From Streptomyces sp. NBC_01471 (lineage in GTDB: Bacteria; Actinomycetota; Actinomycetes; Streptomycetales; Streptomycetaceae), in NCBI RefSeq assembly GCF_041438865.1, contig NZ_CP109450.1:6450001-6514000 (forward strand): a stretch of 64,000 bases of DNA, read 5' to 3'. This document shows positions 18,094-28,316 of this stretch, in pieces. The translations under genes were made by a program, and so were the position numbers. The notes beneath the pieces are model-generated. The model ran no database searches. It had not been told where the DNA came from and saw only the letters and a list, made by a program, of their open reading frames with translations. Every line of letters begins with the position of its first letter. Positions within the stretch are counted from its first letter, which is position 1.

Positions 18094-19896
18094 TCACCCT
18101 CCGTAGGCCCCGGAGGCCGTGAGCCGCAGTGCGGTGTCGATCAGCGGCACGTGGCTGAAGGCCTGCGGGAAGTTGCCCACCTGGCGCTGGAGCCTGGGAT
18201 CCCACTCCTCGGCGAGCAGCCCGAGGTCGTTGCGGAGCCCGAGCAGCTTCTCGAAGAGCTTGCGCGCCTCATCCACCCGCCCGATCATCGCCAGGTCGTC
18301 GGCGAGCCAGAACGAGCAGGCGAGGAAGGCTCCCTCGTCGCCCTCCAGGCCGTCGACGCCCGCGGCGCCGCCCGTCGTCGGATAGCGCAGGACGAAGCCG
18401 TCCGGTGTGGACAGCTCGCGCTGGATCGCCTCCACGGTGCCGATGACCCGCTTGTCGTCCGGCGGCAGGAACCCCATCTGCGGGATGAGCAGCAGGGACG
18501 CGTCCAGCTCCTTCGAGCCGTACGACTGCGTGAACGTGTTGCGTTCCTTGTCGTAACCCCGCTCGCAGACATCGCGGTGGATGTCGTCGCGCAGTTCACG
18601 CCAGCGCTCGATGGGCCCGTCCGCGTCCCCGGACTCGATCAGCTTGATGGTCCGGTCGACGGCGACCCAGGCCATCACCTTGGAGTGCACGAAGTGGCGG
18701 CGCGGCCCGCGCACCTCCCAGATGCCCTCGTCCGGCTGGTCCCAGTGGTCCTCCAGGTACCGGATCAGCTTGAGCTGGAGCAGGGACGCGTAGTCGCTGC
18801 GGGCGAGCCCCGTCATGTGGGCGAGGTGCAGGGCCTCGGTGACTTCGCCGTACACATCCAGCTGGAGCTGCCCGGCCGCGCCGTTGCCCACCCGGACGGG
18901 GCCCGAGTTCTCGTACCCCGGCAGCCAGTCCAGCTCCGCTTCGCCGAGCTCGCGCTCACCGGCGATCCCGTACATGATCTGCAGGTTCTCCGGGTCGCCC
19001 GCGACGGCGCGCAGCAGCCACTCGCGCCAGGCGCGGGCCTCCTCGCGGTAGCCGGTGCGCAGCAGCGACGAGAGTGTGATCGCCGCGTCGCGGAGCCAGG
19101 TGTAGCGGTAGTCCCAGTTGCGGGAGCCGCCGATGTCCTCGGGCAGTGAGGTCGTCGGCGCGGCGACGATGCCGCCGGTCGGCGCGTAGGTGAGCGCCTT
19201 GAGGGTGATCAGCGAGCGGACCACGGCCTCGCGGTAGGGGCCGTGGTACGTGCACTGGTCGACCCAGTCGCGCCAGAAGTCCTCGGTCGCCACCAGCGAG
19301 TTCTCGGGCTCCGGGAGCGCGGGCGGGGCCTTGTGGGAGGGCTCCCAGCTGATGGTGAAGGCGATCCGGTCGCCCGGTCCGACGGTGAAGTCGGAGTACG
19401 TCGTGAGGTCCTCGCCGTAGGTGTCCGCCGAGGTGTCCAGCCAGACCGAGTCGGGTCCGGCGACCGCGACCGTACGCCCGTCCACCTTGTGGACCCAGGG
19501 CGTCACCCGTCCGTAGCTGAACCGCATCCGGAGCGTGGAGCGCATCGGGACGCGCCCGCTCACTCCTTCCACGATGCGGATCAGCTGGGGGGCGCCGTCT
19601 CGCGGCGGCATGAAATCCGTCACACGGACGGTGCCGCGCGGCGTGTCCCACTCCGATTCGAGGATCAGTGAATCCCCGCGGTAGCGGCGCCGGTCGGCGA
19701 CCGGCGGGCATGCCGAAGGGGCATGCGCGGGTCCCAGCCGCCAGAAACCGTTTTCCTCGGTTCCCAGAAGTCCGGCAAAGACGGCGTGCGAGTCGAAGCG
19801 GGGAAGGCACAGCCAGTCGGCTGTCCCGTCCCGGCAGACCAGGGCAGCGGTCTGCATGTCTCCGATGAGTGCGTAATCCTCGATGCGCCCGGCCAC
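18094..19896 (-). CDS. Glycoside hydrolase family 15 protein (trehalase/glucoamylase-like)
   Basis: 600 residues. The family N-terminus 'I-E-D-Y-A-L-I-G-D-M-Q-T-A-A-L-V' leads into 'G-T-A-D-W-L-C-L-P-R-F-D-S'. The (alpha/alpha)6 barrel has the putative acid in 'E-G-I-W-E-V-R-G' and the base region 'L-L-A-E-E-W-D-P'. Actinobacterial members of this layout include the mycobacterial GH15 trehalase, so trehalose hydrolysis is the best guess, with glucoamylase possible. The GTG start is supported by CTCC (GGAG on the coding strand) at 19904-19907; an open frame extends further upstream but loses family similarity. Confidence 0.88.
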   Translation of the reverse strand: MAGRIEDYALIGDMQTAALVCRDGTADWLCLPRFDSHAVFAGLLGTEENGFWRLGPAHAPSACPPVADRRRYRGDSLILESEWDTPRGTVRVTDFMPPRDGAPQLIRIVEGVSGRVPMRSTLRMRFSYGRVTPWVHKVDGRTVAVAGPDSVWLDTSADTYGEDLTTYSDFTVGPGDRIAFTISWEPSHKAPPALPEPENSLVATEDFWRDWVDQCTYHGPYREAVVRSLITLKALTYAPTGGIVAAPTTSLPEDIGGSRNWDYRYTWLRDAAITLSSLLRTGYREEARAWREWLLRAVAGDPENLQIMYGIAGERELGEAELDWLPGYENSGPVRVGNGAAGQLQLDVYGEVTEALHLAHMTGLARSDYASLLQLKLIRYLEDHWDQPDEGIWEVRGPRRHFVHSKVMAWVAVDRTIKLIESGDADGPIERWRELRDDIHRDVCERGYDKERNTFTQSYGSKELDASLLLIPQMGFLPPDDKRVIGTVEAIQRELSTPDGFVLRYPTTGGAAGVDGLEGDEGAFLACSFWLADDLAMIGRVDEARKLFEKLLGLRNDLGLLAEEWDPRLQRQVGNFPQAFSHVPLIDTALRLTASGAYGG

Positions 19897-20346
19897 GTGC
19901 AATCTCCAGTCGAACGGCCACGTCGCCCCGCGGGGCGCTTGTGTTGCAGTCAAGGGCTCTTTGAAACAAGCGCTGACGAACGCCGGCGGCGCTTGTTCCG
20001 GAGAACGGGCGGGGGTGGTGCCGTTTTCCGGCCGTCTCGGCAGCGAGTGTCCGAGCAGGATACGACGCACCCAGGTGATCCGCATGACCTGCCGGGCAAC
20101 GCGGCTGGTCCGAACGGGTGAGTGTTGGGTGACCGGGTTGCGACCTTCCGGTGAAGGCTGACCTGTGTGTGGCGGAGACAGTGCTGTGCGTGGCCGGAAG
20201 CAGCCTCGCGCCGTCGCTGATACCCTGGTGGCCCGTGGACCGGTGGTCACTACGCCCCGAACCGCAGCGACGGCACCCCCGGGAATTCTCCGGGCCCCGT
20301 GCCGGCACGCACTCCAGATCGCGACCACGGGAGCCCCGTCTTGGCC
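19897..20346. promoter_or_regulatory. Divergent promoter region between the GH15 gene and pyrG
   Basis: 450 bp without a gene. Near the GH15 start are GCGCTTGT at 19935-19942, AACAAGCGC at 19965-19973 and its exact inverse GCGCTTGTT at 19989-19997, which could serve as a repressor site. On the pyrG side TACCCT at 20221-20226 resembles a -10 box. Downstream, GGCAC (20272-20276) pairs with GTGCC (20299-20303) around a CCCGGG-rich inner stem, a possible leader hairpin of pyrG. Confidence 0.5.
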
Positions 20347-22005
<1,659 letters not shown>

Positions 22006-22030
22006 CACGCGGGCACGGGCGTTACGGTTG

Positions 22031-22065
22031 ACCGGGGCGGGGTTCTGATGAGCCCCCGCCCCGGT
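22031..22065 (+). terminator. Terminator hairpin after pyrG
   Basis: ACCGGGGCGGGG (22031-22042) pairs with CCCCGCCCCGGT (22054-22065), followed by the T-rich 'ttccgctttt'. It lies 25 nt before the Nudix start, so the Nudix gene needs its own promoter or read-through. Confidence 0.8.
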
Positions 22066-22089
22066 TTCCGCTTTTGAGAGGACGCTTCC

Positions 22090-22716
22090 ATGGCCATCAG
22101 GGACACCGCCGAGGAGTGGCAGGTCACCGCGACCACCACCCCCTTCACCGGCAACAAGACCAGCGTCCGCACCGACGACGTGGTGATGCCCGACGGAACC
22201 GTCGTACACCGCGACTACCAGGTCCACCCCGGCTCGGTCGCCGTCCTCGCGCTGGACGACGAGGGCAAGGTCATCGTCCTGCGCCAGTACCGCCATCCCG
22301 TACGGCAGAAGCTCTGGGAGATCCCGGCGGGGCTGCTCGACATCCCCGGAGAGAACCCGCTGCACGCCGCGCAGCGCGAGCTGTACGAGGAGGCGCACGT
22401 CAAGGCCGAGGACTGGCGGGTGCTCGCCGACGTCTACCCCACGCCGGGCGGCTGCGACGAAGCCGTACGGATCTTCCTCGCCCGTGAGGTCTCCGAGGCC
22501 GAGGGCGCGTGCTTCGAGGTCTCCGAGGAGGAGGCGGACATGGAGCACGCGCGGGTCGAGCCAGCGGAGCTCGTCCGGGGCGCGCTCGCCGGAGAGCTGC
22601 ACAACACCTGCCTGGTGGTGGGGGTCCTGGCGCTCACCGCGGCACTGAACGGCGACGGCCTCGACGCGCTGCGCCCGGCCGACGCCCCCTGGCCGGCCCG
22701 CCCCTTCGAGGCGTAG
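22090..22716 (+). CDS. NUDIX hydrolase (ADP-ribose pyrophosphatase-like)
   Basis: 208 residues. An intact Nudix box G-x5-E-x7-R-E-L-Y-E-E-A lies in 'G-L-L-D-I-P-G-E-N-P-L-H-A-A-Q-R-E-L-Y', with the upstream 'R-Q-Y-R-H-P-V-R-Q-K-L-W-E-I-P-A-G' typical of ADP-ribose pyrophosphatases (NudF type). Expected reaction: ADP-ribose to AMP plus ribose 5-phosphate. GAGAGGAC at 22075-22082 serves as ribosome-binding site. The pyrG-nudix order is kept in mycobacteria. Confidence 0.92.
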   Translation: MAIRDTAEEWQVTATTTPFTGNKTSVRTDDVVMPDGTVVHRDYQVHPGSVAVLALDDEGKVIVLRQYRHPVRQKLWEIPAGLLDIPGENPLHAAQRELYEEAHVKAEDWRVLADVYPTPGGCDEAVRIFLAREVSEAEGACFEVSEEEADMEHARVEPAELVRGALAGELHNTCLVVGVLALTAALNGDGLDALRPADAPWPARPFEA

Positions 22717-22921
22717 CGGGGCAGAGGCGCCCCACCGCAGAACCGAGCCCTGATCCCGGAGTACTTCCGGCTGCTGATCCGATGATCTGTTGATCCGATT
22801 GAGGGACATGCCTACTGTGCCCGCCCCGCCCCGCCTGGTTCGTCTCGGTACGTGAACTACGCTCGGCACCGTCCCGTCCGGGCCCCCGGCGGGCCGGTGC
22901 GCAGGCGGACGGAGCGAGCCC

Positions 22922-24919
22922 GTGACGGATCAGGCGCTGGACGCGGTCGACCGGGTCACGACGTCGGACGCCGGCCGGACAGCCGGTCACTTCTTCGGCA
23001 GGCAGCGGGAGTTGAAGGCGCTGCGCGCCGACATCGAACGGGCCGGTCTGGACACCATGGCCGGCCGCAAGGGCGCTCGCCCCCGGGTCCTGCTCATCGC
23101 GGGGAAGCCGGGATCGGGGCGGAGCGCACTCGCCACCGAACTGGCCGGACAGCTCGCCGCCGACTACCCGGACGGGGTGCTGAACGCCAGGCTCACCACG
23201 CCCGGCGGCGACCGGGTGCCCACCGGGGACACCGCCCGTCAGCTGCTCGGCGCGCTCGGTTTGCCGGCACCCGCGGGCGCCGCCGCCGACGACCTCACCG
23301 AGCTGGTGCGCGAGGCACTGGCCGGACGCCGGGTGCTGCTCGTCCTGGACGACGCGGCCGATGCCGGACAGGTCGACCCGTTCCTCCCCGACGTCTCGGA
23401 CTCCCTGGTCGTGGCCGTCTCGACCGGCCCGCTGACCGGCATCCCCGACGTCAGGCCCTGCACGCTCGGCGGTCTGGACACCGGGTCCGCCGTGGGACTG
23501 CTCGGTCACTTCGCGGGCGCGGTCCGCATCACCGTGGACCCGCGGACCGCAGAGGCGCTGGCCGAGGAGTGCGGCGGCCAGCCCGCCGCACTGGTGCTGC
23601 TCGGCGGCCGGCTCGCCGCAACGCCCAAGCTGTCGGTCGCGGACGTCGCCCAGCAGTTCCGGAACCTCCCCGACGAAGCCGACGAGCCCGCGGTCGCCCG
23701 TCCGCTGGCCCGCGCCTTCCGCTTCGTGTACGCCTCCCTCCCGCAGCCGGCCGCCCGGATACTGCGGCTGCTCGCCCTCGCCCCCGCCGGACTGGCCGAC
23801 GCGCACACGGCGTCCGCGCTGGCCGGCTGTTCGGTGTCCGCCGCCCGGGCCACGCTGGAGGACTTCGCCGGGCTCGGACTGCTGCGTGCCCGCCCGGAGG
23901 GGCAGTTCGAGGTGCCGGGCTGTCTCGCCCCACTGCTCAGCGCGCTGATGGAGGCCCAGGACCGGCCCGGCGAGGTGCAGCTGGCCAGGGCGCGCCTCCT
24001 TGAGCGGACCGTGCGGCTGCTCCAGTCCTGCCGTGCGGTCACCGACCCGGACGGCTCGCCGTCCCGCCGGAAACTGGCGGGGCTGCCCCGCACACTGCGC
24101 TTCGCCAACGTCCCGGCCGCCGCGGAGTGGCTCCGGCTGCGGGAGCCCGCGCTCCTCGCGAGCGCCCGGCTGGCCGTCGCGGACGGCGAGCTCGACACGC
24201 TGGCCAGACGGCTGGTCGCCGCGTTCGTACGGGCCCTGACCGCACACCGCGGCGCCGAGGCCGCCGCTGCCGAGCTGTACGGGCTCCACCAGCTGGTCCT
24301 CGGTGTCGCGGAGCGGCGCGGGCTGCACCGGGAGCAGGCGGCGGCGCTGCTGAACCTCGCCGATCTCGACGCACGGACCGGTCGCACCCACGACGCCCTG
24401 ACCCGCTACCGGGCCGCGCTGGACGCGGGACGCGCGGCGAACGACCCGTACGCGACCGGCCGGGCGACGGAATCCGTCGGCGGTGCCTACCAGGAGCTGG
24501 GGGACTGGCAGCGGGCCTGCGACTGGTACGGACGGGCGCTCTCCCAGCGGCAGGCGCGGGGGGAGCTGGCGGACGAGTCCCGGCTCTACGGACGGCTCGG
24601 GGCCGTGCACACCTATGCGGGCCACTACGCCGACGCGCTGCGCAGCTGGCGGGCCGCGGTGGCCGGATACCGGCGCGTGGGGGACCTGCCGGCCCAGGCG
24701 CGGGCGCTCAGTGAGGTGGCCCGGGTGCAGGAGTACGCGGGGCGCCCCGAGGAGTCGCTCCGCACCTGCACGGAGGCGGTGGAGTGGGCCCGGCGCGCCG
24801 ATGACGTGCGGCTTCAGGCGGCGCTGCACCTGCGGCTGGCGGACACCCTGGAGCGGCTGGGCGACTCCGCCGCCGCTCAGCTGCACCGCGGTTCGGCTGA
24901 GAGATTGCTGGCTGATTAG
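22922..24919 (+). CDS. STAND-type ATPase-like protein with TPR C-terminus (AfsR-like, no DNA-binding domain)
   Basis: 665 residues. An NB-ARC-like region covers about 25-330. 'G-K-P-G-S-G-R-S' (61-68) stands where Walker A should be, with Arg67 in place of the invariant Lys, and 'L-L-V-L-D-D' (139-144) is the Walker B. A winged-helix-like part follows (about 255-310), then TPR-type helical hairpins from about 440 to the end ('A-L-T-R-Y-R-A-A-L-D-A-G', 'A-C-D-W-Y-G-R-A-L-S'). The layout is that of AfsR-type signal ATPases without the SARP domain. Nucleotide hydrolysis is doubtful. It is typical between pyrG and ald in streptomycetes; role unknown. Confidence 0.8.
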   Translation: MTDQALDAVDRVTTSDAGRTAGHFFGRQRELKALRADIERAGLDTMAGRKGARPRVLLIAGKPGSGRSALATELAGQLAADYPDGVLNARLTTPGGDRVPTGDTARQLLGALGLPAPAGAAADDLTELVREALAGRRVLLVLDDAADAGQVDPFLPDVSDSLVVAVSTGPLTGIPDVRPCTLGGLDTGSAVGLLGHFAGAVRITVDPRTAEALAEECGGQPAALVLLGGRLAATPKLSVADVAQQFRNLPDEADEPAVARPLARAFRFVYASLPQPAARILRLLALAPAGLADAHTASALAGCSVSAARATLEDFAGLGLLRARPEGQFEVPGCLAPLLSALMEAQDRPGEVQLARARLLERTVRLLQSCRAVTDPDGSPSRRKLAGLPRTLRFANVPAAAEWLRLREPALLASARLAVADGELDTLARRLVAAFVRALTAHRGAEAAAAELYGLHQLVLGVAERRGLHREQAAALLNLADLDARTGRTHDALTRYRAALDAGRAANDPYATGRATESVGGAYQELGDWQRACDWYGRALSQRQARGELADESRLYGRLGAVHTYAGHYADALRSWRAAVAGYRRVGDLPAQARALSEVARVQEYAGRPEESLRTCTEAVEWARRADDVRLQAALHLRLADTLERLGDSAAAQLHRGSAERLLAD

Positions 24920-25100
24920 AGATTTGCCTACGAAATCCGTGGTGTCTCGACTGAAGATTGATGCTTTGAAAGGCTAGACAGCGCGAAGTCCTTCATTAAC
25001 ACTGGTTTTCGTCGCGTCCATCCGGGATGCCTTCAGTTCTGCTGTGCATAGCCGGATATGTGCGTCATCTCCAGAACATCACCCCCCAGATTCAAGGACC

Positions 25101-26225
25101 GTGATCGACGTGCTGGTCGGCATCCCCCGCGAGGTCAAGAACAACGAGTTCCGGGTGGCCATCACCCCGGCAGGCGTGCACGAGCTGGTGCGCCACGGAC
25201 ATCAGGTCGTCATCGAGCAGAGTGCCGGCGTCGGCTCGGCGATCACCGACGAGGAGTACGTGGCCGCAGGCGCGCGCATCCTCGCCACGGCCGACGAGGT
25301 GTGGGCCGCCGCCGATCTGCTGCTCAAGGTCAAGGAGCCGATCGCCGAGGAGTACCACCGCCTCCGCAAGGACCAGACGCTCTTCACCTACCTGCACCTC
25401 GCCGCCTCCCGCGCGTGCACGGACGCCCTGCTGGAGTCCGGCACCACCGCCATCGCATACGAGACGGTCGAGACCGCGAACCGCCAGCTGCCGCTGCTCG
25501 CCCCGATGTCGGAGGTGGCCGGCCGGCTCGCCCCGCAGGTCGGCGCGTACCACCTGATGCGCTCGGCGGGCGGCCGGGGTGTGCTGCCCGGCGGTGTGCC
25601 CGGTACGGCGGCGGGCGAGGCGGTCGTCATCGGCGGTGGCGTCTCCGGCTGGAACGCCGCGCAGATCGCCATCGGCATGGGCTTCCACGTCACCCTGCTC
25701 GACAAGGACATCAACAAGCTCCGCGAGGCGGACCGGATCTTCGGCACCAAGGTGCAGACGATCGTCTCGAACGCGTTCGAGCTGGAGAAGGCGGTCGTCG
25801 CCGCCGACCTCGTCATCGGCGCCGTGCTCATCCCCGGTGCCAAGGCGCCGAAGCTCGTCACCAACGCGCTCGTCGCCAAGATGAAGCCCGGAAGTGTACT
25901 TGTCGACATTGCGATTGATCAGGGCGGCTGCTTCGAGGACTCCCGTCCGACCACGCACGCCGACCCGACCTTCCAGGTCCACAACTCGGTGTTCTACTGT
26001 GTCGCGAATATGCCGGGCGCGGTGCCGAGTACGTCGACTTATGCCCTCACCAACGCGACGCTCCCGTACATCGTGGAGCTCGCGAACCGGGGCTGGGAGG
26101 AGGCGCTGCGCCGTGACCCCGCGCTCGCGCTGGGCCTCAACACGCATGACGGGCAGGTCGTTTACCGCTCTGTCGCCGAGGATCTCGGTCTTCCGCACAC
26201 CGAACTGAGTGCCTTGCTCGGCTGA
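25101..26225 (+). CDS. ald: Alanine dehydrogenase
   Basis: 374 residues. NAD-dependent L-alanine/pyruvate interconversion. 'G-I-P-R-E-V-K-N-N-E-F-R-V' begins the domain, the Rossmann loop is 'V-I-G-G-G-V-S-G-W-N-A-A' and the substrate region is 'D-Q-G-G-C-F-E'. GTG 25101 has AAGGA too close; GTG 25110 gives 371 residues, the length of the mycobacterial enzyme, with better spacing. Either may be used. The upstream 180 bp is AT-richer than its surroundings, as expected for a regulated promoter (AldR/Lrp control is known in other actinobacteria, not seen here). Confidence 0.95.
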   Translation: MIDVLVGIPREVKNNEFRVAITPAGVHELVRHGHQVVIEQSAGVGSAITDEEYVAAGARILATADEVWAAADLLLKVKEPIAEEYHRLRKDQTLFTYLHLAASRACTDALLESGTTAIAYETVETANRQLPLLAPMSEVAGRLAPQVGAYHLMRSAGGRGVLPGGVPGTAAGEAVVIGGGVSGWNAAQIAIGMGFHVTLLDKDINKLREADRIFGTKVQTIVSNAFELEKAVVAADLVIGAVLIPGAKAPKLVTNALVAKMKPGSVLVDIAIDQGGCFEDSRPTTHADPTFQVHNSVFYCVANMPGAVPSTSTYALTNATLPYIVELANRGWEEALRRDPALALGLNTHDGQVVYRSVAEDLGLPHTELSALLG

Positions 26226-26251
26226 CCCGTCAACACGCGTCGTCAATCTCA

Positions 26252-26294
26252 CGCAACCGGCCGGACCTTGCTCGCCGAGGTCCGGCCGGTTGCG
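26252..26294 (+). terminator. Terminator hairpin after ald
   Basis: CGCAACCGGCCGGACCT (26252-26268) pairs with AGGTCCGGCCGGTTGCG (26278-26294): a 17-bp perfect stem with a 9-nt loop. Confidence 0.85.
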
Positions 26295-26553
26295 CGTCTG
26301 CCCCCTTTGCGCCCCTCGTTCAACTCGCCGTGAACGTAACCCTTTAGCCGTTTCGTACACCCGTGAAACCCGGCGAGTGATCCCTGTACGCCCTTGACAC
26401 CGGGGTGTTCCGTTCCCGACACATCGGGCCGGGTCCGGCGGATTGTGTTGCTGCGGACCGGTGACACGCCATAGAGTCGCCCATCGTCGGCATGGTGCCA
26501 CGCTGACCTATCGATAAAGTTTCCTGGTCACGTCCAAGGAGGTAAGACGACTT
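26295..26553 (+). promoter_or_regulatory. parA upstream region
   Basis: Non-coding. TTGCTG (26449-26454) and TAGAGT (26472-26477), 17 bp apart, form a plausible promoter; another TTGACA is at 26394-26399. A strong ribosome-binding site AAGGAGGT is at 26536-26543. A GTTTC...GTGAAAC pair near 26350-26369 resembles split parS halves but is not a parS. Confidence 0.5.
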
Positions 26554-27723
26554 GTGAATGAGTCGACATTTACTCCCGGGGGTGGTCGATCAGGAACGCC
26601 TGCTCGGGGCCACGGCCCTGCGGGGCGCGAGGCTGTCGGCTCCGTCGCTGTCCGCACCTTCGCGAGCCACCAGACCCACCCGCACATGACGACAGCCCAC
26701 CAGAGTATGGACGGCCTACACGTGAACGCCAGGGCCGGCGACCGGAGTGGCGATTCGACCACCCATCTCGCCGTCTACAACGAGGTACCCGAGGGTCACT
26801 TCTACGACCCCGACGCCGAGTACGAGCCCGACCCGGAGTACGCGGCCACGCTCGCCCCGGACGCTGCCCGCCAGCGCCGCGAGCGGATCGGCCCGACCGG
26901 ACGGCCGCTGCCGTACTTCCCGATCCCAGGACCGCTGACCGACCACGGTCCCGCCAAGATCATCGCGATGTGCAACCAGAAGGGCGGCGTGGGCAAGACC
27001 ACGTCGACCATCAACCTGGGCGCAGCCCTCGCGGAGTACGGACGGCGGGTGCTGCTGGTCGACTTCGACCCGCAGGGCGCGCTCTCCGTCGGTCTCGGTG
27101 TGAACCCGATGGAGCTCGACCTCACCGTCTACAACCTGCTCATGGAGCGGGGCATGGCGGCGGACGAGGTCCTGCTCAAGACCGCAGTGCCCAACATGGA
27201 CCTGCTGCCGAGCAACATCGACCTGTCGGCCGCCGAAGTGCAGCTCGTCAGCGAGGTGGCCCGGGAGTCCACGCTCCAGCGCGCGCTCAAGCCGCTGATG
27301 CAGGACTACGACTACATCGTGATCGACTGCCAGCCGTCGCTCGGTCTGCTGACCGTGAACGCGCTGACCGCCGCGCACAAGGTCATCGTGCCGCTGGAGT
27401 GCGAGTTCTTCGCGCTGCGCGGGGTGGCCCTGCTGACCGAGACCATCGAGAAGGTCCAGGAGCGGCTCAACCCCGACCTGGAGCTCGACGGGATCCTCGC
27501 CACGATGTACGACTCCCGTACGGTGCACAGCCGCGAGGTGCTCGCCCGGGTGGTCGAAGCCTTCGACAACCACGTGTACCACACAGTCATCGGCCGGACC
27601 GTGCGCTTCCCGGAGACCACGGTCGCCGGTGAGCCCATCACGACGTACGCCTCCAACTCGGTCGGCGCGGCCGCCTACCGTCAGCTCGCCAGGGAGGTGC
27701 TCGCCCGGTGTCACGCCGAGTGA
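26554..27723 (+). CDS. ParA-family ATPase (orphan, condensin-linked)
   Basis: 389 residues. Deviant Walker A 'K-G-G-V-G-K-T-T' at 143-150, 'D-F-D-P-Q-G' and 'I-D-C-Q-P-S-L-G' are the MinD/ParA marks. About 130 N-terminal residues form a poorly conserved extension. The GTG start is backed by AAGGAGGT ten bases upstream. It is not the oriC parA: there is no parB or parS beside it, and instead it heads the RHH-scpA-scpB-rluB operon, as in mycobacteria. It probably positions or supports SMC-ScpAB or another cargo. Confidence 0.92.
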   Translation: MNESTFTPGGGRSGTPARGHGPAGREAVGSVAVRTFASHQTHPHMTTAHQSMDGLHVNARAGDRSGDSTTHLAVYNEVPEGHFYDPDAEYEPDPEYAATLAPDAARQRRERIGPTGRPLPYFPIPGPLTDHGPAKIIAMCNQKGGVGKTTSTINLGAALAEYGRRVLLVDFDPQGALSVGLGVNPMELDLTVYNLLMERGMAADEVLLKTAVPNMDLLPSNIDLSAAEVQLVSEVARESTLQRALKPLMQDYDYIVIDCQPSLGLLTVNALTAAHKVIVPLECEFFALRGVALLTETIEKVQERLNPDLELDGILATMYDSRTVHSREVLARVVEAFDNHVYHTVIGRTVRFPETTVAGEPITTYASNSVGAAAYRQLAREVLARCHAE

Positions 27724-28262
27724 GTCTGCCGGGGGCCGACGAACTGTTCCGTACGACCGGGGGGACGGCGCTCCAGTCGTCGTCCCCGCGGCGGCCGGTC
27801 AACGGCGAGGCACGGATCCCCGGTCCCGCGGGTGAGAGCGACCCGGCGGCGCCGTCCGCCCAGCGGGACGGGTCCGCGGCGGAGCACTCCACCGCGGCGG
27901 CGGAGACGACCGAATCCCGCAGCAGGACCGCCGAAGCGGAGGCGGCCGCTGGGCGCAGAGCGCAGGAGGCGCGGCCGATGACCGCGCCGGTCGCACCTGC
28001 CGGCCAGCAGCGCCGCCGGGGCGGCGGCAGGGGGGCCAACCGGCGCCCCACCGGGCGCGAGCGGCACGACGAGAAGATCACGGTCTATGTCTCGGCCGAG
28101 GAGCTGATGGACCTCGAACACGCGCGTCTGGTGCTGCGCGGGGAACACGGTCTCGCCGTGGACCGCGGGCGCATCGTCCGGGAGGCGGTCGCCGTGGTGC
28201 TCGCCGACCTGGAGTCGCGCGGCGACGCCAGCATTCTCGTACGGCGGCTGCGCGGGCGCTGA
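27708..28262 (+). CDS. Putative ribbon-helix-helix partner of the ParA-like ATPase
   Basis: 184 residues. The first roughly 110 are Ala/Pro/Arg-rich and disordered. The C-terminal 65 residues have the strand 'K-I-T-V-Y-V-S' then two helices ('E-E-L-M-D-L-E-H-A-R-L' and 'D-R-G-R-I-V-R-E-A-V-A-V-V-L'), the pattern of ribbon-helix-helix DNA-binding dimers such as plasmid ParG or omega. It overlaps the parA 3' end by 16 bp with GGGAGG in front of GTG, so it is translationally coupled. A ParB-like role is inference. Confidence 0.75.
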   Translation: MSRRVSLPGADELFRTTGGTALQSSSPRRPVNGEARIPGPAGESDPAAPSAQRDGSAAEHSTAAAETTESRSRTAEAEAAAGRRAQEARPMTAPVAPAGQQRRRGGGRGANRRPTGRERHDEKITVYVSAEELMDLEHARLVLRGEHGLAVDRGRIVREAVAVVLADLESRGDASILVRRLRGR

Positions 28263-28316
28263 GCGGCTGCGCGCCGGTAGCGGCCCCGCGCCTCCACTTC
28301 CGTACCCTGGACCGCA

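Noticed and set aside
22634..24886. 750-residue minus-strand frame
   Set aside because: Exact antisense shadow of the STAND gene in GC-rich DNA; contains no recognisable domain.
26350..26369. GTTTC...GTGAAAC resembling a ParB parS site upstream of parA
   Set aside because: The halves are separated by extra bases, so the 14-bp parS palindrome is not formed.
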